A stretch of DNA of 64,000 nt from UBA7985 sp965661545 (GCA_965661545.1 CBFIEF010000004.1:1-64000), one strand, 5' to 3'. Counted from the first letter of the stretch, positions 25,184 through 34,752 are shown. Numbers and translations: made by a program. Notes: generated by a model from the sequence alone, not told the origin.

Positions 25184-27874
25184 ATGCATTCGATTTTAAA
25201 TGCCAAAAGCGAATTTACGCCCAAAAAGCGTTCCCTTTTAAGAGCAGGACTTTACTCCGCTGTCGCTGGAAGTGCCTTCATTGGTAGCGAAGCACTCAGC
25301 CACACAGTTACGCTAAACGCTGACGGCTCGACGGCAAGCGGTCCTTTATATGGAGGTGACTCCGGCACCTCTGTCCCGCACGTTCACCCAGGCTCTAATG
25401 CCGAAATCAGCAGCGCTAGCTTCAGCAGCAGCACGAGTGGTTTCAGCAACCTCGAAGCACTGCCCACCACACGGGGCAGCGCCGAGCCGGGCGTCGTGAA
25501 CTTCATTGGTGAGCTTGAGCCAATTACACCAATTACTGAAGTGCAACGTTGGGCCTCTGGCCAGACTGCGTCGACTTCACCCATTTATTTCCCAACGCAG
25601 CAAACCCAAACGACCCAAGTGACCCTGCTCAATCCTGAGCAGCAGGTACAGATTGGTGACGTCGAAACCAGCGTTGAGACTAAGAACTTCCGCAACATTC
25701 AAACCGCTGTGGAAAGTACCGAAAAACTCGACGACGGCAGTTTGTCTCTGACGTTGAAAAGCGGTGAACTCATGACCGCTGCGGCCGGCGACTACGCCTT
25801 TAACGGCGGCGATGTTTGGCTCGCATCCAACATTGCGGGCGATCTTGGTACAATCACCGAAACAACCTCTGTGCTTTCTCGTATCTACGGCGTTGGCGGT
25901 GGTTGGGGTCTCCCCGTTGCAGAAGGCATTTTGGGCGTTAGCGCTCTGGGCCTGGGCGCAGCCGCGGCGACCGGTAACCTTTCCAACCCATTCGCTAACG
26001 ATGGTGAAGACGGAGCTGATGGCGCAGACGGCGCCGATGGAGCTGACGGAGCAGACGGCTCCGGCGGCGATGGCGACGGCAGCAGTGACGGCGAAAGCGG
26101 TGATGGAACCGGCGATGGCTCAGATGACGGCACTGGCACGGGTGACGGCACAAGCGGCGAGGACGGCGAAGACGATTTCATCGACGACGGTAGCGATCCT
26201 GATTTTGAAGTGACCAACACTGATCCAGAGAACCTGGGCCCAACGGCCCTGACTTTCAGTCAGTTCAGCAACGCTAGCGGAAGTTTCGATCTCTTTGAAG
26301 CTGACAGCGCAGTTGGGGTACTGAGCGCAAGCGATCCGGAAAACGATGACCTGATGTACCGCATCGAGTCTCAACATCTTGGTTCTGAGATCACGAACAT
26401 CTTCGAAATCAACGAAGATGGTCAGCTTATCATTACCGAGCGGCTGGATTACAGCCAGCCCGGAAACGATGCAGATGGCACGCGGTTTGACCAGAACACA
26501 GCAACCGTTATGATTGAAGTTTCCGATGGATCCGCACTGACAGACTTCCGTACTTTTGAGTTTACGATCAGCAACTCAACAGACGACGATGGTCCGTTAG
26601 AGTACGTTCGCGAAGCCAACATCACCCGTTTGAAGTTCAATGGCCTCAACAGCACCAGCTCCGGCGCCGCTGACAGTACCGACTGGCTCCCATTCATGGA
26701 CGAGGCCGAATACCACCACAATTTGGATGGTGGCCAGGACATGATCGCGTCTTTCCACTCCGAAACCGAACATGCCTTCTCCGTTCACGAATTAACGGGC
26801 ACGGGCGGTTTCTCGAACACACAAAACTATTCGACCAACAGCACCGAGATTGATGCTGAGTACCGCATTCATGAGGTTCGGGCGCTCGACATGGATGACA
26901 TTGACGGCGATGGCTACACTGACATCGTTGTTGCTGGCAGCGGCGGCACCAACGGTACGGACTCTGTGGTGCAGATTTGGGAAGTGGGTAAGTCAGGTGA
27001 ATTCACCTTTAAGGCCGCAGACAAGGATTCTGAACCTTCACAGGTAGAAGACGTCGTGATTGGCCATTTTAATTCAAACAATGCGTCCAAAGAAACCTCC
27101 GCAACAAACATGAAAAAGGTCATGGTTATCGGCGGCGGAAACGACGACACCGCAGCCGAAGATGCCTTGTATTCGGTTTACTACGACGATCTTGAATATG
27201 CCTTCAACTCGGAGCAGCTCCAGGGCGGATGGAACTTTGGCGAAGTTGAGAGCATCATGATTAACGACACTGAATACGCTGTTGGTACGTACGGCACCAA
27301 CGGTGGTGACGGTATCAGCATGGTATTCTTGGGCGAGGGTGACTCGCAGGACGGCATCGTGAGCGCAGGCACGGGCATTAGCCACAACGACGTTGCGGTC
27401 ATTGGCAACGTCGTGTTCACGGCGACCGATAAGGGCGTTTACTACAGCAAGGCCTTCCACTCTGGCCTCGATGCCCCTGAAGCGCTGTCGATCACCAATG
27501 AAGGCCTGCACATCGCGGATATCAAAGCGAGCCAGATTGAGGCGGGTAACTTTGACGGGGATGATGATCTGGAGCTAGCGGTCCTCGACGTTCTGGATCA
27601 GACGCCGATCATTCGCTTCTTCGATGTCGACTTGACCAACCCACAGGTTGTCACCCAGATGTTCGTCTCTGAGCCTGTTCCAGGTGCTGTTGAGCTGCAA
27701 GTGATCCCGAGTTCGATCGAATTGGCTGATCGCGATGATGGTAACATCGATGCGGACGAGCTGCTGGTTGGTATAAACGAAGCCGGTACGGCGTCTTACC
27801 TCAATAGTGACGGTGAGAGCATTTCACAGACGTGGAACGGCTCTATCATCTTCTATGATGATACGTCCCTCTAG
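25184..27874 (+). CDS. Large acidic exported surface protein with collagen-like, cadherin-like and FG-GAP-like regions
   Basis: An 896-residue protein I do not recognise as a named family. Order of parts: a basic then hydrophobic export-like N-terminus (residues of about 14-40); a Ser/Thr-rich beta region; a glycine/alanine-rich hydrophobic segment at about 238-268; a Gly-Asp-Ala low-complexity stretch at about 272-345 with consecutive G-A-D triplets; a cadherin-like domain at about 353-470 (SASDPENDDLMYRIE); then FG-GAP/VCBS-like calcium loops, for example DIDGDGYTDIVV near residue 575 and FDGDDDLELAV near 790. The design resembles secreted adhesins. No C-terminal RTX nonapeptides or LPXTG-type anchor is visible. 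Confidence 0.8.
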   Translation: MHSILNAKSEFTPKKRSLLRAGLYSAVAGSAFIGSEALSHTVTLNADGSTASGPLYGGDSGTSVPHVHPGSNAEISSASFSSSTSGFSNLEALPTTRGSAEPGVVNFIGELEPITPITEVQRWASGQTASTSPIYFPTQQTQTTQVTLLNPEQQVQIGDVETSVETKNFRNIQTAVESTEKLDDGSLSLTLKSGELMTAAAGDYAFNGGDVWLASNIAGDLGTITETTSVLSRIYGVGGGWGLPVAEGILGVSALGLGAAAATGNLSNPFANDGEDGADGADGADGADGADGSGGDGDGSSDGESGDGTGDGSDDGTGTGDGTSGEDGEDDFIDDGSDPDFEVTNTDPENLGPTALTFSQFSNASGSFDLFEADSAVGVLSASDPENDDLMYRIESQHLGSEITNIFEINEDGQLIITERLDYSQPGNDADGTRFDQNTATVMIEVSDGSALTDFRTFEFTISNSTDDDGPLEYVREANITRLKFNGLNSTSSGAADSTDWLPFMDEAEYHHNLDGGQDMIASFHSETEHAFSVHELTGTGGFSNTQNYSTNSTEIDAEYRIHEVRALDMDDIDGDGYTDIVVAGSGGTNGTDSVVQIWEVGKSGEFTFKAADKDSEPSQVEDVVIGHFNSNNASKETSATNMKKVMVIGGGNDDTAAEDALYSVYYDDLEYAFNSEQLQGGWNFGEVESIMINDTEYAVGTYGTNGGDGISMVFLGEGDSQDGIVSAGTGISHNDVAVIGNVVFTATDKGVYYSKAFHSGLDAPEALSITNEGLHIADIKASQIEAGNFDGDDDLELAVLDVLDQTPIIRFFDVDLTNPQVVTQMFVSEPVPGAVELQVIPSSIELADRDDGNIDADELLVGINEAGTASYLNSDGESISQTWNGSIIFYDDTSL
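26009..26195 (+). repeat. Degenerate Gly-Asp-Ala coding repeat (collagen-like triplets)
   Basis: A run of GAY-GGN-GCN codons, first as near-perfect 9-base units (26012-26060) encoding G-A-D triplets, then more irregular Gly/Asp/Ser/Thr codons to about 26195. It lies inside the 896-residue protein. Such a tract is prone to slippage, so length variation between strains is expected. Confidence 0.7.
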
Positions 27875-27898
27875 GACGAATGCAGGTGTGAGCTGCGA

Positions 27899-28360
27899 CT
27901 AAACCTTGTAGCCCATCCACTTTTTGACGGTGCGAAGGATCAACTTTGACTCGATTCGTGTCACGCCGGGCATATGGGCGATTTGGCGGTGCACTTCTTC
28001 ATAGTGCGCCGTATCCCGAGCCGACACTCGCAGGGAAAAGTCTGCTTGGCCCGCCATCAAATAGCACTCCAAAACCGATGTATTATTCCCAGCTGCGCGT
28101 TCAAAAGTTTCGAGGTCTTCTTCGGCTTGAGAATGCAGAGACACATCAACGATAAAGTGCAGGTCCAAACCAAGCGATTTGGCATTAAGCCGCGCCGCAT
28201 AGCCTTCGATGACGCCAGCGGTCTGCAGCTGCAAGACGCGGCGGTGGCAGGCGGACGAAGACAGGCCAACCTTTTCGCCCAACTCCGCCATGGATAACCT
28301 GCTATCCTTCTGCAGGGTCGACAAAATAGCGCGATCAATTTGATCTAAATCGGCTGTCAT
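27899..28360 (-). CDS. Lrp/AsnC family transcriptional regulator
   Basis: A 153-residue protein with an N-terminal winged helix-turn-helix (LDQIDRAILSTLQKDSRLS, then ELGEKVGLSSSACHRRV) and a C-terminal RAM ligand-binding domain (residues of about 65-140, with YLMAGQADFSLRV). Lrp-type regulators sense amino acids or related metabolites. The ATG at 28360 gives the typical start; the frame is open to 28411. The nearest co-directional neighbour upstream is the TauE/SafE permease gene, but no target can be assigned. Confidence 0.93.
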   Translation of the reverse strand: MTADLDQIDRAILSTLQKDSRLSMAELGEKVGLSSSACHRRVLQLQTAGVIEGYAARLNAKSLGLDLHFIVDVSLHSQAEEDLETFERAAGNNTSVLECYLMAGQADFSLRVSARDTAHYEEVHRQIAHMPGVTRIESKLILRTVKKWMGYKV

Positions 28361-28420
28361 CCCAAAACCTCTCCCATTTCCGGCGGACCTTCGCAGATTT
28401 TCCCGCAACATGGCAAGGTA

Positions 28421-29260
28421 TTAACCGGGGAAGACCTTCCAAAAGGCGCGGATTGCCACGAGGATCAGGAATGCACTGAATAATTTCTTCGTTAGTGCTC
28501 CCGGCAAACGGTGCGTAAGGCGGGCGCCAATCGGAGCCATGAAAACCGTAAAGGGGATCAAAAAGGCCACTGCGAGAAGATTGACGTAGCCAATGGAAAG
28601 TGGGGGAAGGTCGCCTTTGCCCAGTCCGATGACCATAAAACCTAAGGCGGCCGGAATGGAAATCAGCACCCCTACGCCGGCTGACGTTGCTATGGCCCGT
28701 TTGATATCAGCGCCGTTGAGCGTCATGAACAGATTGTTCACCACCCCACCGCCAATCCCCATCAGCGTTGAAATCGTTCCGAAAAACAGTCCTGCGCCTT
28801 GGGCAATTGGCGTTCCCGGAACAGTCTTAGCCAGCTGTAGGCTCGGCGACGCGACCAGCTGATACACACCCACGATCAACGCTATAGCCCCAAACACAAG
28901 CCCCAAAGCATCCGCGTTCATCACTGTCGCCAAAAACAGGCCCAGCAGCACGCCGATGGGGACAAAAATCACGTAGCGCCGCAACAGGTCCATGTCCATT
29001 TTGCCGGAATCATAGTGGGTTCGTGCTGACCGCAGAGACGTCGGAATGATAATCGCCAGCGACGTCCCGACCGCCAAGTGTTGGGCGTAAGACGCATCTG
29101 ATCCGCCAAGTCCCAACGCAAACACCTCAGTTAGGATGGGCACCATGACGATCCCTCCACCAACCCCAAACAACCCGGCGATAAAACCAGCAATCATGGC
29201 ACCGCCGGCGACCAGGGCGGCAAACATCATGAACTCGGCGATAGAAATACCTAGGATCAC
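28421..29260 (-). CDS. TauE/SafE family sulfite/anion permease
   Basis: A 279-residue membrane protein with about eight hydrophobic segments. The N-terminal GFIAGLFGVGGGIVMVPIL and the internal repeat STLMGIGGGVVNNLF are the two glycine motifs of TauE/SafE (COG0730), so the pseudo-duplication is intact. Members export sulfite, sulfoacetate or other organic anions; the substrate here is unknown. Start is GTG at 29260 with AAAGGA upstream. It begins 4 bases after the preceding hydrolase stop, so both are probably one operon. Confidence 0.92.
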   Translation of the reverse strand: MILGISIAEFMMFAALVAGGAMIAGFIAGLFGVGGGIVMVPILTEVFALGLGGSDASYAQHLAVGTSLAIIIPTSLRSARTHYDSGKMDMDLLRRYVIFVPIGVLLGLFLATVMNADALGLVFGAIALIVGVYQLVASPSLQLAKTVPGTPIAQGAGLFFGTISTLMGIGGGVVNNLFMTLNGADIKRAIATSAGVGVLISIPAALGFMVIGLGKGDLPPLSIGYVNLLAVAFLIPFTVFMAPIGARLTHRLPGALTKKLFSAFLILVAIRAFWKVFPG

Positions 29261-29264
29261 AGAC

Positions 29265-30224
29265 TTAGTCCTTTAGATGAGCGTCAAAGAAGGAAACCAG
29301 CGACAAACGATACTCAGACGGGCGATCCCACAGGGTCGCAACGTGCCCTATTCCATCCGCCACAAAAAAGGTCTTTCGGTCGTTTGAGGCCACAGCGTCG
29401 CGCGCCATCTCTGCATGATGGAAGCCGACGGTTTCATCAGCGGTTCCGTGCACCCAAAAGATTGCCTGTTCGGGCCGTTCGACAAGCCCATCAAGGGGGG
29501 TAACGGTGGTGAAATCGTAGTTGCGCCAGAGGCTAACGGCGCTGCTGATGATGTCGATCGTCCAACGTGGGACGGAGGCTCGATCGGAATTGTCCTTCAT
29601 CACCAACTTGATGTCCGCAAAGGGCGCATCAAGAAACAGGGGGCCGAGGTCTTCGTGGGTGTTGGCAATCAGGGTTGTCGCGCCGCCCATACTTTCCCCC
29701 CAGAAGCCAACCTCCGAGGGTGCTAGACCCAGGGTATGAATCGCATAGTCTCGCGCGCCCAGTACATCACTGAATTCATCACTGCCCAAAGCCGCTACGC
29801 CATCCAAAACCGTGGACTCGCCGTGTTCTCGCAGGTCGATTGCCAGCACCCCATAGCCAGCGCTCGCAAGAATGCCAATAATCGACAGGCCATGCTTATG
29901 ATGCTTGCAGCCGGTAAAACCGTGGGTCGCGATGACCAGTGGGCCGCCCGCAGGCGGTGGACTGAGCAGTCCGGCGACCTCCACTTTGCCATCGCGGGAC
30001 GGGAACGAAACCGATTGGACGCGGCTATAAACAGTCGGATCGATTTGGTGGGCGAGCGGGTTGCTGGCAACGGTTAGCTTGGCAGAATCTGCGGTGAAAA
30101 GCGGAGCATCGTGGCAAGCCGGATCGACCTTGAGGGTTTCGCCATAGATGTCGTTACCGATCCAGCTCACCCCGAATGCCAAAATCGCAACAACACCAGC
30201 CAGCACCAAACCCAAAATCCGCAT
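29265..30224 (-). CDS. Alpha/beta hydrolase, membrane-anchored or exported
   Basis: A 319-residue protein with an N-terminal hydrophobic helix (MRILGLVLAGVVAILAFGV) followed by an alpha/beta-hydrolase domain. The nucleophile elbow is GESMGG, the acid is in WVHGTADETV and the histidine in GIGHVATLW. The ATHGFTG segment forms the oxyanion hole. It resembles bacterial DLH/serine aminopeptidase S33-type hydrolases facing the periplasm. Substrate unknown. The ATG at 30224 was preferred over the open extension to 30281. It precedes the TauE/SafE gene by 4 bases. Confidence 0.88.
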   Translation of the reverse strand: MRILGLVLAGVVAILAFGVSWIGNDIYGETLKVDPACHDAPLFTADSAKLTVASNPLAHQIDPTVYSRVQSVSFPSRDGKVEVAGLLSPPPAGGPLVIATHGFTGCKHHKHGLSIIGILASAGYGVLAIDLREHGESTVLDGVAALGSDEFSDVLGARDYAIHTLGLAPSEVGFWGESMGGATTLIANTHEDLGPLFLDAPFADIKLVMKDNSDRASVPRWTIDIISSAVSLWRNYDFTTVTPLDGLVERPEQAIFWVHGTADETVGFHHAEMARDAVASNDRKTFFVADGIGHVATLWDRPSEYRLSLVSFFDAHLKD

Positions 30225-30307
30225 TGCATCGCTCCATTCAACCAGAGCTCTCTGTATAGAGCCGCCCGCGATCGAGGTCACGGGCAGACTCTTAACAGAT
30301 GTACGGA

Positions 30308-31282
30308 TTATCTAACGCGGCGAGGACGGAACAGGCGGCGCACGATCGACTGACGACGCTCACCCTCACGATAGAGGACGAATAAGCCAGAGAGCACAAT
30401 AATCGACATGCCGATCAGCGTGAGCGCATCAGGGTACTGGCGGAACAACACAATACCCCACACCAGATTGTACCCCATTAAACAGTACTCAAACGGCGCA
30501 GCAAACGACGGCTCAAGGTTACGGTACGCCGCCGTTAGCATGATGAACCCGATTGCTGAACCCAAGCCGATCCCGACCATAATCAATACGTCATTTCTTG
30601 TCGGCCAGACCCATGCCTTGAGCAACACTTCCAACCCCGCAGGCGCGTGATCCACGGCCCAGCCATCGCCAAAGACCGCCCAGAACACAGCGCCAAAGAA
30701 CAAGTTCATGATGACAAACGTAATGGACTGTACGGTCGTGGACTCAGTTCGGCCAAGCCAGTTGGTCATCAGTGCGGAAAGCGAGTAGAAAAAGGCCGAA
30801 CCCACCGCCATCATTGCTGGCAGCAGCGGAATATCACCCGCGCCTGGCTTGACGATGAACAACACACCGATGAAACCAATCAACACGCCCATCAGGCGAC
30901 GCCAGCCAATCGGCACGCGCGTTGTCACCCAACTCAGGAACGTGATGAACAGCGGTGCGGTGAAGTACAGAGCTGTTGCTTGCGCAAAATCCAGCCCCGC
31001 CAGCGCTAGATAATAGCAGGTGTAGGACAGCGATAGCAGTGCGCCCCGAAGGAACAAAAACCAGAACTTAGTCACCTGCATGTTCTTGCCTTGGTCAAAG
31101 GCAAAACTCAGCAGGATCAGCGGCCAGATGTTCACCAGCGACCGAATAAACACGATTTCGTGCACCGGGTAGCGCTTGGTCAAATCCGAGATCAGCACGT
31201 CCTGTATCGAAAAGAGAAACAAGGCCGCCAACAGCATCACCAAAGGGATGGTTGGACGGCTCGTATCGACCGTACTTGTCAT
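30308..31282 (-). CDS. EamA/DMT family transporter
   Basis: A 324-residue protein with ten predicted membrane helices in two EamA repeats (RSLVNIWPLILLSFAF in the first half and FEYCLMGYNLVWGIVLF in the second) and a basic C-terminal tail (RRLFRPRRVR). Drug/metabolite transporters of this kind export amino acids, nucleosides or other small molecules; the substrate is not predictable. An ATG 9 bases upstream of the chosen one is also possible. Confidence 0.9.
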   Translation of the reverse strand: MTSTVDTSRPTIPLVMLLAALFLFSIQDVLISDLTKRYPVHEIVFIRSLVNIWPLILLSFAFDQGKNMQVTKFWFLFLRGALLSLSYTCYYLALAGLDFAQATALYFTAPLFITFLSWVTTRVPIGWRRLMGVLIGFIGVLFIVKPGAGDIPLLPAMMAVGSAFFYSLSALMTNWLGRTESTTVQSITFVIMNLFFGAVFWAVFGDGWAVDHAPAGLEVLLKAWVWPTRNDVLIMVGIGLGSAIGFIMLTAAYRNLEPSFAAPFEYCLMGYNLVWGIVLFRQYPDALTLIGMSIIVLSGLFVLYREGERRQSIVRRLFRPRRVR

Positions 31283-31471
31283 TACCCACAACTCCCGCGC
31301 AACGCTCTATGTGGTGGGGCAAAAGAGCGTCATATGAGAACCGGGAAGCTCGCCTGTTGGTCGACGCATTTGGACTGCGTTTGAAGGTCGGCTTCGAGAC
31401 CTGCCAATGCGCCGATTAATAGAGCGTGGCTAGTGCAGAAACGACGGATCAGACCTTCGCGCGTCATCGCG

Positions 31472-32830
31472 TTAGAGCGAGGCTGCGCCCGAGGCTGGAA
31501 AAGCACGATATTCGCAGTGAGAGCGGGGACAAAGTCGGCAGTTTGTCCCAACAGGCGAGGGCGTCACGTTCCGCAAGGAATCAGCGTAAATCACTTGGTC
31601 CGCATGCTCGAACGAACACCCAAGAACCACGGTCAAACGCCGCTGCGGGCGCCCAGCGAGCGGCACGCCTTTGCGGATGGATTTCGCGAGTGAGAGAAAC
31701 TCGCCACCCTCAGGCAATTGGACTTTATCGACGCCCAAGTTCCCCGGATGTCGAGGCGCGTTAACGATGGACCATGCCGGGCAGGCTCCACCGTATCGAG
31801 AAAAGGAAAATCCGCCCGCGCTGAACCGCTTAGATACGTTGCCCGCGGCGTCCATGCGCAACAAAAAGAAGGGCAGCGCGCGCGTGCCGGGTCGCTGAAG
31901 CGTTGTGAGCCGGTGGGCCACTTGCTCGAAACTGGCGCCAAAGCGGGCCTGGAGAATATCGATGTCGTGCCGGGTCTCTAGCGCAGCTTCCGTGAACCGA
32001 GCGTAGGGCATCATTAGCGCGGCGGCGAAGTAGCTCGTGAGCGTGGTTCGCAGCATCGCCTCACTCGCGGGTTCGCGCAATGCCGTCGCCGCGATGATTT
32101 CGTTGATCTCGTCCCGCAACCGCAGATCCGCCACGATCTTACCCAAAGCGAAAACACGCGTTTCGGGCGGAGCCAGTTCGTTGAACAACACGCGTTTGCC
32201 GTGAAAGTCGTGGCGGTAAGGCGTTGTCTCCATCACGCGCGCCGGCATGGAGCGGACGACGTGACCATGGGCCTCGGCCAGATGCCGGCTCAATCCCGTC
32301 TCTAGCGCGCTCTGTCGCAAACCGGCTTCGTCGGACAAGTCTTCAGCTGCTGTTTCCAGCATGGGAAAATGGTTCTGGCGGGCCTCGAGCACATCGAGCA
32401 GTTCATCGACCTCCGCGGGACGCCCCAGAACAGCCTCTCCCACAGCCCGACTTTCTACCCCACTCCCCTGCTGCAGTCGGCTGTAAACCAGCTGCAAAGC
32501 TTCAACGACCATGGGCACCCGCTCCACAGCATCACGCAAATCTTGGCGCGTGAGGTCCAAACTGGCGAACAGCGGGTCGGCGAGGACTTCTTGCAGGCGA
32601 GACGACTGCGTGTCGGTGTCATCAATGGCGAATTCCTGAATGTTCACGCCAAAGGCATCGCCCAAGCGCAGCAGGACATTCACGGTGATTGGACGTTGAT
32701 TGTGCTCGATGAGATTCAGGTACGCGGCGGAGATGCCCAGATCGTGCGCCATCTGGGCTTGAGTCACGCCTTCTTCGCGCCGCAAGCGGCGCAATTTGTG
32801 ACCGATGAAAAGCTTACGTTCCGCAACCAT
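31472..32830 (-). CDS. Short-chain fatty acyl-CoA-type transcriptional regulator (ScfR/RamB family)
   Basis: A 452-residue regulator: XRE helix-turn-helix at residues of about 8-63 (LRRLRREEGVTQAQMAHDLGISAAYLNLIE region), a central ImmA/IrrE-like and DUF2083 region, and a C-terminal cysteine motif (CRLCPRSHC) typical of this family. RamB in actinobacteria and PccR in Rhodobacter control acetate or propionate genes in response to acyl-CoA. Here it is divergent from aceA, with a 157-bp shared promoter region holding a dyad. Control of the glyoxylate shunt is therefore the natural inference. Confidence 0.9.
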   Translation of the reverse strand: MVAERKLFIGHKLRRLRREEGVTQAQMAHDLGISAAYLNLIEHNQRPITVNVLLRLGDAFGVNIQEFAIDDTDTQSSRLQEVLADPLFASLDLTRQDLRDAVERVPMVVEALQLVYSRLQQGSGVESRAVGEAVLGRPAEVDELLDVLEARQNHFPMLETAAEDLSDEAGLRQSALETGLSRHLAEAHGHVVRSMPARVMETTPYRHDFHGKRVLFNELAPPETRVFALGKIVADLRLRDEINEIIAATALREPASEAMLRTTLTSYFAAALMMPYARFTEAALETRHDIDILQARFGASFEQVAHRLTTLQRPGTRALPFFLLRMDAAGNVSKRFSAGGFSFSRYGGACPAWSIVNAPRHPGNLGVDKVQLPEGGEFLSLAKSIRKGVPLAGRPQRRLTVVLGCSFEHADQVIYADSLRNVTPSPVGTNCRLCPRSHCEYRAFPASGAASL

Positions 32831-32854
32831 GTTTGACGTATAACACAGTTAATA

Positions 32855-32887
32855 ATTTACACGCAAACACGCATTTTGTTTGTAAAT
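32855..32887. promoter_or_regulatory. Candidate operator between scfR-type gene and aceA
   Basis: ATTTACA at 32855-32861 and TGTAAAT at 32881-32887 form a perfect 7-bp inverted repeat with a 19-base spacer that itself contains GCAAAC and GTTT half-similarities. The position between the two divergent starts fits a site where the regulator controls both genes. Binding is untested. Confidence 0.45.
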
Positions 32888-32987
32888 CTTTTCAATCCAA
32901 CACGGCCACGTCGGACAGGCGCAAAGACTTGCGGCATTTTGTCTTCACCTCTTTCTCCAACTCCAAACCTATCCGGGAGACAACAAG

Positions 32988-34313
32988 ATGTCGAAGACTC
33001 GCAAGGAACAAATCGCAGAACTCCAGCAGGACTGGGCTACCAACCCACGTTGGGCCAACGTAAAGCGCGGCTACACCGCTGAAGACGTTGTTCGGCTGCG
33101 CGGCTCCAAAAACCGCGAAAATACCCTCGCTCGCGATGGTGCCCGCAAACTGTGGGAATTGATCAATCGCACCGGCGACGACAAAGCCGTTCGCTCGCTT
33201 GGCGCACTGACCGGCGGTCAGGCTGTACAGCAGGCCAAAGCAGGCATCGAAGCCATTTATCTTTCCGGCTGGCAGGTTGCTGCTGATGCCAACACCGCCC
33301 CAACAATGTACCCGGATCAGTCCCTGTACCCGGTGAACTCTGTGCCAGCGGTTGTTGAGCGCATCAACAACGCCTTTATCCGCGCGGATGAAATCCAGTG
33401 GGCCAAGGGCACAGAAGCGGGCGAAGAAGCGTTTATTGACTACTTTTTGCCGATCGTTGCTGATGCCGAAGCGGGCTTTGGTGGCGTTCTCAACGCTTTT
33501 GAGCTGGCCAAAGGTCTGATTTCTGCCGGCGCCGCAGGCGTCCACTTCGAGGATCAACTCGCGTCGGTAAAGAAGTGTGGCCACATGGGTGGCAAGGTTT
33601 TGGTTCCGACCCAAGATGCGGTTCAAAAGCTAATTTCGGCGCGCTTGGCGTCTGACGTTCTGGGTACTGACACCATCATTCTCGCCCGAACCGATGCCAA
33701 CGCAGCGAACCTTGTGACGTCGGACGTTGATCCGTACGACGCGCCGTTCATCACCGGCGAGCGCACCACCGAAGGCTTCTTTGAAACCCGCGCGGGGTTA
33801 GATCAAGCGATTTCCCGTGGTTTGGCCTACGCGCCTTACGCTGATTTGGTTTGGTGCGAGACCGCAAAGCCAGACCTGGATGAGGCCCGCCGTTTTGCTG
33901 AGGCGATCAAGAAGGAATACCCGGACCAGCTGCTGTCTTACAACTGCTCACCGTCCTTCAACTGGAAGCGCAACCTCGACGACGCGACCATCGCCAAGTT
34001 CCAAACCGAGCTTGCAGCCATGGGTTACCGCTACCAGTTCATCACCCTGGCGGGCATCCACTCCATGTGGAACTCCATGTTCCGTCTGGCGAACGACTAC
34101 GCTCAGCGCGGCATGTCCGCTTACGTGGAGCTACAGGAGCAGGAATTCGCTGATGCTGAGAAGGGCTACACCTTTGTATCCCACCAGCAGGAAGTGGGCG
34201 CTGGCTACTTTGACGATGTGACAACCACCATCCAGGGTGGCACGTCTTCTGTGACGGCACTGACCGGCTCGACTGAAGAAGAACAGTTCGACGTACAAGC
34301 CGCCGCTTCCTAG
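32988..34313 (+). CDS. aceA: Isocitrate lyase
   Basis: Splits isocitrate into glyoxylate and succinate, the first step of the glyoxylate shunt, allowing growth on acetate or fatty acids. The 441-residue protein has the catalytic KKCGHMGGK motif, QAGIEAIYLSGWQVA-type substrate strand, ARTDAN and NCSPSFNW. Length is normal for the short bacterial form. GGGAGA precedes the ATG. It is divergent from an ScfR/RamB-type regulator and is followed by a terminator. Malate synthase is not in the window. Confidence 0.98.
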   Translation: MSKTRKEQIAELQQDWATNPRWANVKRGYTAEDVVRLRGSKNRENTLARDGARKLWELINRTGDDKAVRSLGALTGGQAVQQAKAGIEAIYLSGWQVAADANTAPTMYPDQSLYPVNSVPAVVERINNAFIRADEIQWAKGTEAGEEAFIDYFLPIVADAEAGFGGVLNAFELAKGLISAGAAGVHFEDQLASVKKCGHMGGKVLVPTQDAVQKLISARLASDVLGTDTIILARTDANAANLVTSDVDPYDAPFITGERTTEGFFETRAGLDQAISRGLAYAPYADLVWCETAKPDLDEARRFAEAIKKEYPDQLLSYNCSPSFNWKRNLDDATIAKFQTELAAMGYRYQFITLAGIHSMWNSMFRLANDYAQRGMSAYVELQEQEFADAEKGYTFVSHQQEVGAGYFDDVTTTIQGGTSSVTALTGSTEEEQFDVQAAAS

Positions 34314-34356
34314 GCGCTTCGATCATATCGGAGCCACTTACCACCAAGGCTCCAGA

Positions 34357-34385
34357 CAGAGGGGGGCCAACAGGCCCCTCTTTTT
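34357..34385 (+). terminator. Rho-independent terminator after aceA
   Basis: GAGGGGGGCC pairs with GGCCCCTC (two-base bulge) over an AACA loop, followed by five T. It separates aceA from the small downstream gene. Confidence 0.88.
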
Positions 34386-34454
34386 GTTTAATCCGAACCC
34401 ATCTCAACTCCGACCCCATCTTTACCCACCTAACTCAGCAATGGAGAACGAACC

Positions 34455-34727
34455 ATGTCAGCTACAGGACCAGCAGAAACTGCATCCGCCACCGAAGCCC
34501 GTCCCGCCACGACGTTCTTCTACGTGATCGGGGGTGAATTCACCGATACATCCTTTGAGTCTGTATTAACGCGCTCGAACCAGATCCACGGTCCTTTCAA
34601 GACCCACGACGAAGCACTCAGCAAGTGGCGGTCCCTGTCCTTTCAGGAAACCGGAAACGCGCAAGTTCGTTACGAGATTGCTGAAGTGGCCCATCGTATG
34701 GATCGCCGGACGATCCTGCTGGGCTAG
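34455..34727 (+). CDS. DUF4170-like small protein
   Basis: A 90-residue soluble protein. The core FFYVIGGEFTDTSF, GPFKTHDEALSKWRSL and a final VRYEIAEV strand match the DUF4170 pattern, a small alphaproteobacterial family of unknown function. The first 18 residues are a variable Ala/Thr-rich tail. It lies about 140 bp after aceA and beyond its terminator, so it probably has its own promoter. Confidence 0.78.
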   Translation: MSATGPAETASATEARPATTFFYVIGGEFTDTSFESVLTRSNQIHGPFKTHDEALSKWRSLSFQETGNAQVRYEIAEVAHRMDRRTILLG

Positions 34728-34752
34728 ACCCGTCCGCCACTAAGACGACGCG

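Noticed and set aside
26009..26195. CRISPR or mobile-element repeat
   Set aside because: The repeat is in-frame coding DNA for Gly-Asp-Ala triplets with no spacers.
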